Positions 10,701 to 18,056 of a stretch of DNA of 64,000 bases are shown here, piece by piece. Numbering within the stretch: position 1 is the first letter of the stretch; each line of letters begins with the position of its first letter. The stretch comes from an uncultured Erythrobacter sp. (GTDB lineage Bacteria; Pseudomonadota; Alphaproteobacteria; Sphingomonadales; Sphingomonadaceae): positions 372,001 through 436,000 of the forward strand of contig NZ_CANMIJ010000002.1 in NCBI RefSeq assembly GCF_947497915.1. The letters run 5' to 3'. Made by a program: the position numbers and the translations under genes. A model generated the notes under the pieces. The model made no database searches. It saw only the letters and a program-made list of their open reading frames with translations, and was not told the DNA's origin.

Positions 10701-11223
10701 TTGCTTCGAGGCTGACGCGTGGGTCGATACGGATGATATCGCGAACGTCACGAGTGATCGACGGGAACGCTTCGAGCGTTTGTGTGTCGAACGCAGTGCC
10801 AGGGCCAACAGCGAGCTGTGTAACCGAAGCGCGTGCGCCGGTAACAATGATCACATTGTCAGTGCCGCCAGCTGCAGTCGCTGTCAGAGCAAAATCAAAT
10901 CCGGTGTTGCCCGAAATGCTGGTGAACACGTTTTCAACGGTCTGGCCTTCGAAACCAGGCGCTGTGACGGTTACAGTGTATGGGCCGCCTGGCTGAAGCG
11001 AACCGATGCGGAAATCGCCGTTGGAGCTTGCAGTGGTGGTACGCGCCGAACCGATCCGTTCGTCGGTAACAGTGACAGTCGCGCCCGGCAGAGCGTTGCC
11101 GTCTGCGTCTTCGACTTGGCCTTCGATGCCCGAAGTAATCTGCTGCGCGGCGGCAGGCGTTGCGATTGTGGCTGCGGCAGAAAGAGAGACGACGCTCGCT
11201 GCCAAAAGATATTTGATTTTCAT
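7786..11223 (-). CDS. Oar-like TonB-dependent outer-membrane receptor with carboxypeptidase-regulatory-like N-domain
   Basis: A 1145-residue outer-membrane protein. The start at 11223 gives a clear Sec signal peptide (MKIKYLLAASVVSLS to TPAAAQQ) and has AGGGG upstream; an in-frame ATG 11 codons earlier is less likely. The mature protein begins with a beta-sandwich domain of the carboxypeptidase regulatory type (GQVEDADGNALPGATVTV). A plug domain follows (around VRDIIRIDPRVSLE), then a long beta-barrel ending in the aromatic terminus IQIGARYEF. This is the architecture of Oar-type receptors; the substrate is not predictable. The nearby TonB-type protein could energise it. Confidence 0.9.
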   Translation of the reverse strand: MKIKYLLAASVVSLSAAATIATPAAAQQITSGIEGQVEDADGNALPGATVTVTDERIGSARTTTASSNGDFRIGSLQPGGPYTVTVTAPGFEGQTVENVFTSISGNTGFDFALTATAAGGTDNVIIVTGARASVTQLAVGPGTAFDTQTLEAFPSITRDVRDIIRIDPRVSLEASNDVDRISCLGGNDRTNTFTVDGIVQSDSFGLNGTPFAARNSLPLPFDVVEQVSVEFAPFDVEYSEFTGCLVNVVTKAGGNKFSGSAFITYFDAGLFADEIDGRPLNASEEKRWGATLSGPIIPDRLFFSVGYEEADLSQGNNFGPAGSGFTNEANFVSQAQFDRFANIASSVYGQDIGGYPTTLPEGNVRYFGRLDAIINDDHRLEATYQRLEETNIEADFGGGELGGINSFEDEGTISDYYSVRLYSDWSDTISTELRVSRAQVGDVQGPLGFGEAQSANPTPRLVVGVAPDGSGTTQFGALATGPGIFRSANQLDTKIDQARFQMNVDAGNGHFLKFGAEINDLEVFNLFAINATGTIFFNNLDDFEQGLVAPGFFSSVFGDRDDLSTGGALGGFTIAAAVDGDINNAAATFSRRIYSAYVQDEWQATDQLTVNAGVRVQLYDGDAPRANPNFFDRYGFTNANSFGRIDPVVLPRLSATYEFDNDGFFSDSRVTGGVGIFSGGDPVVYYSNAFSNNGFSSANGDSFDAECAGALPVDPVTGQLQVVTGGAFTGFPQCAVLAGATTAANGGADVQSTDPDFDVPTVTRASLAFQTTIGAETGFFSGWNLQLDYIYSKFNDALNFVDLSQAPNININGGFTVDGRPIYAAVDATQPGCDAVLQGTGGTPPVYTNLSAACFGTRRDDNIQLTNDGSSEAHSASIVLSKQFESGLFTQGGSTRFTLGYAYTDSNNARNNQSSTATSSFDATAAFDRQNPAVSTATTEVRHNITAAINFREQFVDGFDTSFGFFFRAREGRPYSLTFDGGGVFADSASGNDNALLYVPTGVGDANVSPLSDPTAVAAVADYVANSGCDFTPGETILRNTCRNDWHFDLDLRFSQELPFLGSLTGITEDRIEVFADFSNFLNLLNDEWNILRSRGGFNGLVDVADGGVDADGRYIISGFNPDDQNFLAIGPSAWRIQIGARYEF

Positions 11224-11524
11224 GGTTGGGCCCCTGAGTGACTGGGAGAGTTTCACGACAAAAAGCTGTAGTAGCGAATTCGCTGTAGGGGCGTAGAGCG
11301 TCCGAAAAGCTACAGTTTTGTGACAATCCCATGAAACTGACTCGCAGATGAACGCTGTTGCGCCCGATTTGCGGTTTCAAAGCCTCCAAAACTCGCAGAA
11401 ATCAGGGATTCACGGCACCCGTGTTGCTGCGCTGCAACGTAGCGTTACAAAGTGCAAAGATTCGTGCGTGGATCGCAAAATTACGCGCAAGTGTCGTTTT
11501 GTTACGGGCGAATCTGACCAATCG
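11224..11524. other. Intergenic region upstream of the receptor gene
   Basis: 301 bases between the start of the TonB-dependent receptor and the stop of the oxygenase gene, both on the minus strand. It should hold the receptor promoter and a long leader. I see no credible small gene, no RNA gene and no clear terminator hairpin. Confidence 0.5.
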
Positions 11525-12475
11525 TCAGGCCAGATTGATCTCTCGCAGCCTCTGCATGAGGAAATCCTGCGCCGTGATCGGAGCAAACTTGTCCGATTCG
11601 CTGGCGGCCCCATCTAATGGTTCGATCAGGTAATCGGGCCTGAAATGCAGGAAGAACGGCATGGAATAGCGCGCGCGCTGGGCCGCCTCACCGCTTGGAT
11701 TGACGACACGGTGCGTGGTCGACGGCAAGGCGCCACCGGTCAGCCGCTCAAGCATGTCGCCAACATTGATGACAAGCGCGCCCTCCGGCACGTCGACGGA
11801 CAGCCACTCGCCTGACTTGCTGAGCAGCTCAAGGCCGGCCTCTTCGGCGCCCAGCAGCAGTGTGATCGTATTGATGTCGCCATGCGCCGCTGCACGGATC
11901 GCACCATCTGGCGCATCCGGGCCAAGCGGCGGATAGTGGAGCAAACGCATCACTGAATTGCCATCTTTGACTGTGGCTGCAAAGAATTGCTGATCGAGCC
12001 CAAGGTGAAGCGCAATCGCCTCCAGCACGCGCAGGCCAGCATCTTCGAACGCTTTGTAAAGCTCGCTGAAAGTCGGCTCAAACCCGTCGACTTCGGCTGG
12101 CCACACATTTGGCCCCATATACTTGGCCAGCTTGTGCGAAGGATCAAGCGAGCGGCCAACGTGCCAGAACTCTTTCAGGTCAAAAACATTCGCGTCTTTG
12201 GCTTTTTCGGTACCGAACGGCGTATATCCGCGCGCTCCGCCGCTGCCTTCGATTTTATAGCTGTGCTTTACGTCAGCGGGCAGCGCGAAGAAGTCTTTGG
12301 ACTTCGCCTCGGCGCGGTTGATCAATTCTTGCGAGATCCCGTGATCGCGCACAACCGCGAAACCGTATTCGGCAAAGCTCGCGCCAAGTTCGCCAGCAAT
12401 ATCGGCGAGCGGCTGGGCGAGCGAAACACTGGCAATGCCAGCGGTGGAACGGGTGGAAGGAGCTGTATCAGTCAT
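11525..12475 (-). CDS. Isopenicillin N synthase-like 2-oxoglutarate/Fe(II)-dependent oxygenase
   Basis: A 316-residue soluble oxygenase. The N-terminal DIOX_N-type region has DHGISQELINRAE and FFALPADVK. The catalytic jelly-roll has the iron-binding HxD (AAHGDINTITLLLG), the distal His (STTHRVVNP) and the 2-oxoglutarate-binding RxS (RARYSMPFF). It resembles bacterial proteins annotated as isopenicillin N synthase family oxygenases. No beta-lactam genes are nearby, so antibiotic synthesis is not implied and the substrate is unknown. The downstream nucleoside transporter gene lies on the same strand 78 bases upstream of this start. Confidence 0.9.
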   Translation of the reverse strand: MTDTAPSTRSTAGIASVSLAQPLADIAGELGASFAEYGFAVVRDHGISQELINRAEAKSKDFFALPADVKHSYKIEGSGGARGYTPFGTEKAKDANVFDLKEFWHVGRSLDPSHKLAKYMGPNVWPAEVDGFEPTFSELYKAFEDAGLRVLEAIALHLGLDQQFFAATVKDGNSVMRLLHYPPLGPDAPDGAIRAAAHGDINTITLLLGAEEAGLELLSKSGEWLSVDVPEGALVINVGDMLERLTGGALPSTTHRVVNPSGEAAQRARYSMPFFLHFRPDYLIEPLDGAASESDKFAPITAQDFLMQRLREINLA

Positions 12476-12553
12476 ACGCGCCTCTTTAGACGCGCAAGCG
12501 CCCGCCTGCCAAGATTATGCCGACAAAATGCGGATCTGTGCCGCCAAAACGAG

Positions 12554-13819
12554 CTAAAACGGCAGGAAGATACTCGCGAGCGCCGCGCTCATCAGATTGG
12601 CGAGGCTGCCTGCGGCCAATGCTTTCAGACCAAGACGCGCGATCACCGGACGCTGGTTCGGCGCGAGGCCGCCCGTCACTGCCATTTGAATCGCGATGGA
12701 CGAGAAATTGGCAAAACCGCACAAAGCAAAGGTCAAAATGCTCCGGCTTCTTTCAGTTAGCCCTTCGACCGCGCCCAATTCGATGAAGGCGACAAATTCG
12801 TTGAGCACAATTTTGGTGCCGAACAGACCGCCTGCAACTTGCGCCTGATCCCAATCGGGAATGCCGATAAGGAACATGACCGGTGCAAAGACAAATCCGA
12901 GCAATTGCTGGAACGTGACATCAGGATAGCCGACCCATCCGCCAACGCCGCCGAGCAGTCCGTTGGCGAGTGCGACCAGCGCAACAAACACCATCACCAT
13001 CGCCCCCACTGCAACTGCCAGCTTTACGCCGGTTTGCGTACCTTGAGCTGCGGCTTCGATAATGTTGGCCGGTTTCTCACCTTCCTCGAAAGTTTCCGAG
13101 ACGGTCACGTTGGCAAGCTGCGCGTCATGTTCGGCCGCTTCCTCTGGATCGTCCGGCATAATGATCTTCGCCATGAGGATGCCGCCCGGCGCAGACATAA
13201 ATGCCGCCGCGAGCAGATAAGGCACCGCGTCATCGCCAAGGAAGGCGGCATAGGCAGCAAGGATGGTGCCCGCCACACCGGCCATGCCGACACACATAAG
13301 AGTGAAGAGACGTGAGGGCGGAAGCGCTGCAAGATAAGGGCGCACCACCAGCGGGCTTTCCGATTGGCCAACGAAAATGTTGGCCGCGCTGCCCAAAGCC
13401 TCAACCTTGCTGATGCCCGTCAGCCAGCCGATCGCTCCGCCAAGCCAGCGAACCAGACGCTGCATAATGCCGAGGTAATAGAGGATCGAGACAAGCGCCG
13501 CGAAAAACACGATAACCGGCAATGCCGCGATTAGGAATGTGTTGGCGAACGGGTTTTCGCCCATCGGCCCGAACAGGGTTTCGATCCCCTGCACAGAATA
13601 GCCAAGCAGCGCGATTACACCGTCGGATAGGAACTTGATCACCGCGACACCAAAATCCGTCCGCAAAACAAGCAATGCCATCAGCGCCTGAAGCGCGAAG
13701 GCCGCGCCGACGACACGCAGCTTGATTCGGCTCTTTCCATTCGAAAGCAGAAACGCGATGCCCAAAATGGCAACAATGCCCAGCAGGCTGTAGAGAATTG
13801 AAGTGGTTGTTGCGCTCAC
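12554..13819 (-). CDS. Concentrative nucleoside transporter (NupC/CNT family)
   Basis: An inner-membrane cation-coupled nucleoside importer. The GTG at 13819 gives 421 residues starting VSATTTSILYSLLG, close to the usual CNT length; extending to 13921 adds an arginine-rich stretch unlike this family. Multiple hydrophobic segments are present. CNT motifs include NIFVGQSESPLVVRPYL, GSPGG-like MSAPGGILMAKI, GTQTGVKLA, GTKIVLNEFVAF and a C-terminal ALCGFANFSSIAIQ. These correspond to the substrate and ion sites of the family. It may supply nucleosides for salvage; no nucleoside catabolic gene is adjacent. Confidence 0.93.
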   Translation of the reverse strand: MSATTTSILYSLLGIVAILGIAFLLSNGKSRIKLRVVGAAFALQALMALLVLRTDFGVAVIKFLSDGVIALLGYSVQGIETLFGPMGENPFANTFLIAALPVIVFFAALVSILYYLGIMQRLVRWLGGAIGWLTGISKVEALGSAANIFVGQSESPLVVRPYLAALPPSRLFTLMCVGMAGVAGTILAAYAAFLGDDAVPYLLAAAFMSAPGGILMAKIIMPDDPEEAAEHDAQLANVTVSETFEEGEKPANIIEAAAQGTQTGVKLAVAVGAMVMVFVALVALANGLLGGVGGWVGYPDVTFQQLLGFVFAPVMFLIGIPDWDQAQVAGGLFGTKIVLNEFVAFIELGAVEGLTERSRSILTFALCGFANFSSIAIQMAVTGGLAPNQRPVIARLGLKALAAGSLANLMSAALASIFLPF

Positions 13820-14021
13820 GGTTGAACGGTGCCCCCGATGATTTGGTAGTCTGTCGATCCCATACGCGGGTCTGGCCCGCGCTCCTCGCAGAGGCGTGGC
13901 ATTTTGGCAGAGTGAGCGCAAGAGCGGCGCGCCCAGCTGTTCCCCGCCGCTTCATGTCCATCGGTGACAGCGCAGGCCGCGCGTCTTTTCTTTTCACGCG
14001 GCGCGCCTTACGCCTGCGGGC

Positions 14022-14735
14022 ATGAGCGAAACCAACACACCGCCCGCACCAACTGGCCCCAACGCAGAGCGCGCAATGGCCGCGCCAATGGGATTGTTTG
14101 TCTATATCATTCTGTATGGCGGGATGACCGTTCTGGCCGGTGTGGTCGCTTTTAAGCAGGTGCAATTGTGGCCCAGTAATCTTTCTGTCGAAGCAGGTAT
14201 TTTCCCGTTCCTGCTGCTCGTTGTCATCACCAGCACCATAGCGCAGCTTTACGGCCAAAAGCTCGCCAATAGGTTGATCTGGGTCGGGTTTATCCCGCTC
14301 GCTCTGTCGGCAGCGCTGATCTATCTCGTGCTGTCCTTGCCGGCTTCGTCCGAAATGCTGGAATTTAGACAAGAGGATTTGAGCGCGTTCGAGCGCGTGC
14401 TTGGCCAGACGCCGCGTATCCTGATGGCTGGACCTGCAGCCTACATCACATCGCTGCTGCTCAACGTCTGGATTTTTTCGAAATTGCGCGGTTCTGGCGA
14501 AGCGACCACGGTCGGCCTCATGATCCGCGGCGCCATTGCATCCGCGCTTAGCCAAGCGATCGATTCGGTGATCTTTGTGACGCTGGCGTTCTACGGTGAA
14601 TTTGACATCACCAACCTGATGATCGGCCAAGTGCTCGCCAAAGTCGCGCTTAGCATTGTGCTCGTGCCGCTCCTGATCACAGGCGGCGTAAAGCTGGCGC
14701 AATGGCTCGATTCCCGAGGGGTCGAGAGCGCGTAA
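14022..14735 (+). CDS. yhhQ: Queuosine-precursor transporter (YhhQ/VUT family, DUF165)
   Basis: A polytopic inner-membrane protein of 237 residues with about six hydrophobic segments. Family features are an LYGQKLANRLIWVGF stretch and the conserved late region MIRGAIASALSQAIDSVIF, which resembles the R...S..Q.iDt.iF signature of YhhQ. The family imports 7-deazaguanine queuosine precursors for tRNA modification. The start has a run of polar residues before the first membrane segment. It lies just outside the left end of the tRNA-Lys island, so it belongs to the core chromosome. No preQ1 riboswitch was recognised in the 200 bases upstream. Confidence 0.78.
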   Translation: MSETNTPPAPTGPNAERAMAAPMGLFVYIILYGGMTVLAGVVAFKQVQLWPSNLSVEAGIFPFLLLVVITSTIAQLYGQKLANRLIWVGFIPLALSAALIYLVLSLPASSEMLEFRQEDLSAFERVLGQTPRILMAGPAAYITSLLLNVWIFSKLRGSGEATTVGLMIRGAIASALSQAIDSVIFVTLAFYGEFDITNLMIGQVLAKVALSIVLVPLLITGGVKLAQWLDSRGVESA

Positions 14736-14764
14736 GCGACCGTTTGGAAACAGATGGGAATGAA

Positions 14765-14815
14765 AAAGGTGGTGAGCCCTGCTGGGTTCGAACCAGCGAC
14801 CTACTGATTAAAAGT
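14765..14815. repeat. Left attachment-site copy (51-bp direct repeat, truncated tRNA-Lys 3' part)
   Basis: Identical over 51 bases to 30575-30625. On the minus strand it reads from the tRNA anticodon loop through the T arm and acceptor strand to CCA, plus five more bases. After 14815 the sequence diverges from the tRNA, so this copy is not a functional tRNA gene. The mismatch at 14764 versus 30574 sets the outer limit. Confidence 0.93.
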
Positions 14816-14856
14816 GTGTGCAAGCACAACCGACAAGCGAGGGCATCTTTCGCCTT

Positions 14857-14888
14857 ATATGTCGGGAAACCGCCAAATATCGACATAT
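14857..14888. promoter_or_regulatory. Inverted CGACATAT sites upstream of the integrase, probable excisionase/regulator binding sites
   Basis: ATATGTCG at 14857-14864 and CGACATAT at 14881-14888 form an inverted pair. The second copy extends to AATATCGACATAT (14876-14888). The same 13 bases recur at 16697-16709 upstream of the small HTH gene. This suggests one protein, possibly that HTH protein, binds both places. Confidence 0.45.
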
Positions 14889-14948
14889 TTCAGTAGGCCA
14901 CTTCACGCCATTCAGTGCTTCTATGAGACACAGAACGCGTGAAAGCGC

Positions 14949-14966
14949 CGGACATGAGGCGGACAT
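14949..14966. repeat. Paired CGGACAT sites overlapping the integrase start (probable arm-type sites)
   Basis: CGGACAT occurs at 14949-14955 and again 11 bases later at 14960-14966, in the same orientation. The second copy overlaps the ATG of the integrase gene. The same pair with the same 11-base period occurs near the right end at 30513-30530. This is the pattern expected of integrase arm-binding sites that also autoregulate int. Confidence 0.55.
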
Positions 14967-16125
14967 GAAACGACATAAACTAACGGAAAAGGTAATCAGA
15001 GATTTATCCCCCCCGATCACTCAAGATCAACTTATTGTGAGAGATACTGCGATGGCTGGCCTCGGGGTCCGGATAACGAAGGCTGGCCATCGTGCTTTTG
15101 TGTTCAACTATACCTGCAACGGGTTGCAACGAAGGATGACAATCGGTGCACCGCCAGCTTGGTCGGTCGCAGCCGCTCGGGAACGAGCCAAGGAGATCAG
15201 AAGGCAAGTCGATGCGGGTATCGATCCGCTTGAGGAAAAGAAGAAAGCGAGAACCGAGGAAACTCTAGCCGGGGTATGGTCTCAATACCGTGCGGAAGTT
15301 CTCTCAACGCGCTCATCAAAAACTCAAGGCAATGTGATTTCTATTTGGAAACGCCTTGTCCTGCCCGCCTTAGGCAAACAGCGCCTTTCGACCATTCGGC
15401 AGCGAGATATTGAGAGGCTGCATCAGAATGTAAGCAAACGAACACCCACGCAATCGAACCGGATGTTGGCCAGTATACAGCATGTTTTCTCCAAGAGCGT
15501 CCAATGGGGTTTGTTAGATAGAAACCCAGTCAAAGGTATTGAGCGTAACAGCGAAAATCGTCGGGTCCGTTTCCTAAGCGAAAATGAACTTGCGCGGTTC
15601 TTGTCAATCTTACGCAAATCAAACAGAACGCCCTCTCGGATAGCGATTGAGTTCTTGTTGCTAACTGGAGCCCGCAGCGGAGAGACATTCAGAGCGAAAT
15701 GGGACGAGTTCGATCTTGTCGCAGCGATATGGCAAAAGCCAAAGGCCAATACCAAGAGCGGCAAGGTGCATAGAGTGCCATTGAACCCCCAAGCACTGGA
15801 ACTGCTTCTTTCAGCAAAGGAGATCGCTGTGAATGAATACGTTTTTGCAGGGGCAAAGGGCGCACATCTCACAACGGTCAAAACGCTTTTCACTCGGGTG
15901 CGGAAGGAGGCAGGGATCGAAGACTTTCGTATCCATGATCTCCGCCATTGTTACGCATCAGTATTAGCAATGAGTGGAGTGCCGTTGCTCGCAATCGGTA
16001 GCCTGCTTGGGCATTCGCAACTAAGCACGACCGCAAGGTATGCGCATCTAGACGACAGCACTCTCCGTGCGGCAACACAAGTTGTAGGAACCAAGGTGGA
16101 AATGAATGGGAAACACGCCGATTGA
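14965..16125 (+). CDS. int: Site-specific tyrosine integrase of the tRNA-Lys island
   Basis: Catalyses integration and excision of the island. The ATG at 14965 (MKRHKLTEKVIRDL) has GAGG upstream and gives 386 residues. The reading frame stays open further upstream but has no sensible start. The N-terminal arm-binding DUF4102-like domain includes VRDTAMAGLGVRITKAGHRAF. A SAM-like core-binding domain follows at about 100-190. The catalytic domain has Arg in LLLTGARSGE, the HxLRH box (IHDLRHCYAS), LLGHSQLSTTARY and the nucleophile Tyr in TARYAHL, so all catalytic residues are present. The gene faces into the island from the left attachment site. A 13-15-base palindrome-like CAACGGGTTG motif lies inside the gene at 15115-15128. 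Confidence 0.93.
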   Translation: MKRHKLTEKVIRDLSPPITQDQLIVRDTAMAGLGVRITKAGHRAFVFNYTCNGLQRRMTIGAPPAWSVAAARERAKEIRRQVDAGIDPLEEKKKARTEETLAGVWSQYRAEVLSTRSSKTQGNVISIWKRLVLPALGKQRLSTIRQRDIERLHQNVSKRTPTQSNRMLASIQHVFSKSVQWGLLDRNPVKGIERNSENRRVRFLSENELARFLSILRKSNRTPSRIAIEFLLLTGARSGETFRAKWDEFDLVAAIWQKPKANTKSGKVHRVPLNPQALELLLSAKEIAVNEYVFAGAKGAHLTTVKTLFTRVRKEAGIEDFRIHDLRHCYASVLAMSGVPLLAIGSLLGHSQLSTTARYAHLDDSTLRAATQVVGTKVEMNGKHAD

Positions 16126-16693
16126 GAGAGGGGCGGCTGCAATCCGCGATGCCGAAGAACTGTTTTACAAATCAGTTGCCGAAGGCAGTCCTGACTTTCG
16201 CTATCCCGCGCTAGTGATTGGCCAGAGCCCTCTTGTTCCGCCGAAGTGGGCCATAGAAGCATGCATTGAAGAACGACGGCGCACCGAGCGAGTTGCAGCG
16301 TCCCGAGAGAGCGAAAAACACGCGCGGATGTTGGACGAGATGGCTGTGGTGTTGATTGAACACTTCAATAGCCAATCCAAAAACAAGGGCAAGAAAGCTA
16401 GGACGGGTGTTAAATCGAAGTCTGTTCGATCCATGAGTTGGGAAGCAGCTAAACGGCTCGATGACATCGATCACAATACGAGCGACGTTTCTCTAAGGCC
16501 AATCGTCGATAGATGGAATGAGGAACAAGAACTAGCGAGCGACAAGGCGCAACTGATCGCTGGCCAAAAGTTAACGCCACGCATTTCCCGTATCCAAGAC
16601 GAGCTATTTGGAGAAGAGTTCGGCACGTCAAAAGATCCGCTCGTTGACGCTTACTGGCAATACCGCAGACATGTCATGTGTGTCCCTGATTGA
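16106..16693 (+). CDS. Island protein of unknown function next to the integrase
   Basis: A 195-residue soluble, charged protein not recognised. Its ATG lies inside the end of the integrase gene (20-base overlap), so it is probably cotranscribed with int. Visible features are a basic patch near the middle (SKNKGKKARTGVKSK) and a high content of Glu and Arg predicted to be helical. No signal peptide, membrane segment or zinc motif is present. It could be an accessory recombination or control factor, but nothing in the sequence shows this. Confidence 0.65.
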   Translation: MGNTPIERGAAAIRDAEELFYKSVAEGSPDFRYPALVIGQSPLVPPKWAIEACIEERRRTERVAASRESEKHARMLDEMAVVLIEHFNSQSKNKGKKARTGVKSKSVRSMSWEAAKRLDDIDHNTSDVSLRPIVDRWNEEQELASDKAQLIAGQKLTPRISRIQDELFGEEFGTSKDPLVDAYWQYRRHVMCVPD

Positions 16694-16696
16694 GCG

Positions 16697-16709
16697 AATA
16701 TCGACATAT
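16697..16709. repeat. 13-bp repeat AATATCGACATAT upstream of the HTH gene
   Basis: Exact copy of 14876-14888. It lies 47 bases before the ATG of the small HTH gene, where an autoregulatory operator would be expected. Confidence 0.5.
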
Positions 16710-16755
16710 AATCGACCGTCGTTGACGCCCAATGTCCTTCTAGAAGGAGGGCCAA

Positions 16756-16953
16756 ATGCTCAACGAATATCAAACAGAACTACTAACGGTCAGTGATACG
16801 GCAAAAACCCTACACGTCTCGAGAAGGACTTTGTCGAGATGGGCGAGGCTCCGCAAAGGACCGCCACGCATCAAGATTGGTAGAACTGTGTTTTATCGCC
16901 GCAACTCGCTTGATCAATGGCTTCTTTCCCAAGAGGAAAGGATCGGAGAATGA
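16756..16953 (+). CDS. Small helix-turn-helix protein, excisionase/AlpA-like
   Basis: A 65-residue protein with a MerR/excisionase-type winged helix: LTVSDTAKTLHVSRRTLSRWAR followed by GRTVFYRRNSLDQWL. This is the pattern of recombination directionality factors and AlpA-type regulators in integrative elements. A strong ribosome-binding site (AAGGAGG) lies seven bases upstream of the ATG. Its stop codon overlaps the start of the reverse transcriptase (ATGA at 16950-16953), so the two are translationally coupled. A likely role is controlling excision of the island and its own promoter; this is inferred from family and position. Confidence 0.8.
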   Translation: MLNEYQTELLTVSDTAKTLHVSRRTLSRWARLRKGPPRIKIGRTVFYRRNSLDQWLLSQEERIGE

Positions 16954-18056
16954 CCACCTCGATCGCCAATCAGAGAAGGTTTAAGCGACGGTTGCTGACT
17001 AAAATCAAGGTGCGTGGACGCGCAGCTCAGTCAACTATTGGCAGACCACTCTTGAAGAAAGAGATTGATCGTTTCCTAGCATCGCATGCGACGCAATCGT
17101 TAGCACTATACAAGATATGGCAGAAAGAAGACCGCGAGACAGCAATGTCACAGTGGCGGCAATGGCAATCGCCAAGTGTCCCTTATAAGCTTCAACGACT
17201 ATCTGTTGGAAAAATGGCTTGGTATCCTAAGAAAAGAAGCACCAGCGGTTTCCGGAAGATATGCCTATTACCGACCCAGCTAAAAATGTGGCATTCGCTT
17301 GCTAAGGACTTGGTTTGCGCGCTCTACGAAACAGGGCCGCACATCGGAGGCTGGCCTGGCAGGAGTAGAGACAAGCAAGTGCGCGAAGTTGCAGGCGTCA
17401 TCACCTCTAGAGATCAATGGGTTGTAGTTGCTGACGTTGTGAAGGCTTTCGCTTCTTTCAACCCGAATACGATTTACCAACTTCACAGCCTTCCGGAAAA
17501 CTTGCTGCGTCGGGCAATCGACAGTCGCAGGCTCAAGTTCACCGGAGGAATGCGAAGCAATCCCGCATGGGCTCCTGATAAGTCCATGTGTGATGACCTT
17601 GAAATGGGCCCGACTGGTCTTTTGGAAGGTTCGCCCGCGTCAAACGCGATCTTCTCGGTATTCATGGATGATCTTCCGGATCACATGCCGGATGGAATAA
17701 CCCCATTCGTATATTGTGACAATATCATTCTAGTGTGTCCGAGTGAGGCGCTAGCCCAGCAAGCGGCGACATCTTTGGTCGAGTATCTTTCCCGCCACCA
17801 AGCGGGTCCATTTGAAGTCAGATATGATTGCCAGCCAGTTTGGCACGAGTTTGATCACCTTGGATACTCGATCAGACACAATGGAGGCTTCACTAGTCTT
17901 GGTTTGGCTTCAAAAAACTGGATGAAGCTGCAACGGAAGATAGAGGGTGTCGCAGAAGGCAAAATAGAACCATTGGAATGGCTTCGGACGTCGTTTGCGG
18001 CACTCCAAGAGCATGAACGTTTTCCATATGAGATGATGATTGCCGATGGCCATTAG
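16950..18056 (+). CDS. Divergent reverse transcriptase with YCDN in place of YxDD
   Basis: A 368-residue RNA-directed DNA polymerase-like protein starting at the ATG that overlaps the upstream stop. RT blocks are visible in order: SGFRKICLLPTQLKMWHSLA (motifs 1-2), VVVADVVKAFASF with metal-binding Asp162 (motif 3/A), GLLEGSPASNAIFSVFMDDL (motif 4/B), FVYCDNIILV with Asp257 and Asn258 (motif 5/C), and FDHLGYSI (motif 7). The second Asp of the YxDD box is Asn, which is unusual; the two most critical Asp residues remain. There is no maturase X domain or HNH domain, and I see no group II intron ribozyme, so it is not an ordinary intron RT. Abi/UG-type or retron-type defence RTs are the closest guesses. 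Confidence 0.82.
   Translation: MTTSIANQRRFKRRLLTKIKVRGRAAQSTIGRPLLKKEIDRFLASHATQSLALYKIWQKEDRETAMSQWRQWQSPSVPYKLQRLSVGKMAWYPKKRSTSGFRKICLLPTQLKMWHSLAKDLVCALYETGPHIGGWPGRSRDKQVREVAGVITSRDQWVVVADVVKAFASFNPNTIYQLHSLPENLLRRAIDSRRLKFTGGMRSNPAWAPDKSMCDDLEMGPTGLLEGSPASNAIFSVFMDDLPDHMPDGITPFVYCDNIILVCPSEALAQQAATSLVEYLSRHQAGPFEVRYDCQPVWHEFDHLGYSIRHNGGFTSLGLASKNWMKLQRKIEGVAEGKIEPLEWLRTSFAALQEHERFPYEMMIADGH

Noticed and set aside
13401..14702. Open frame of 433 codons on the minus strand across the NupC start and the queuosine transporter gene
   Set aside because: Low-complexity basic/His-rich translation with no motif; it covers two real genes in other frames.
14765..14815. A second tRNA-Lys gene at the left island end
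   Set aside because: Only the 3' part from the anticodon loop is present; the 5' half is missing, so it is an attachment-site remnant.
16950..18056. Group II intron around the reverse transcriptase
   Set aside because: No maturase X or endonuclease domain, no recognisable domain V near the end, and the gene is translationally coupled to an upstream gene rather than lying in a ribozyme loop.
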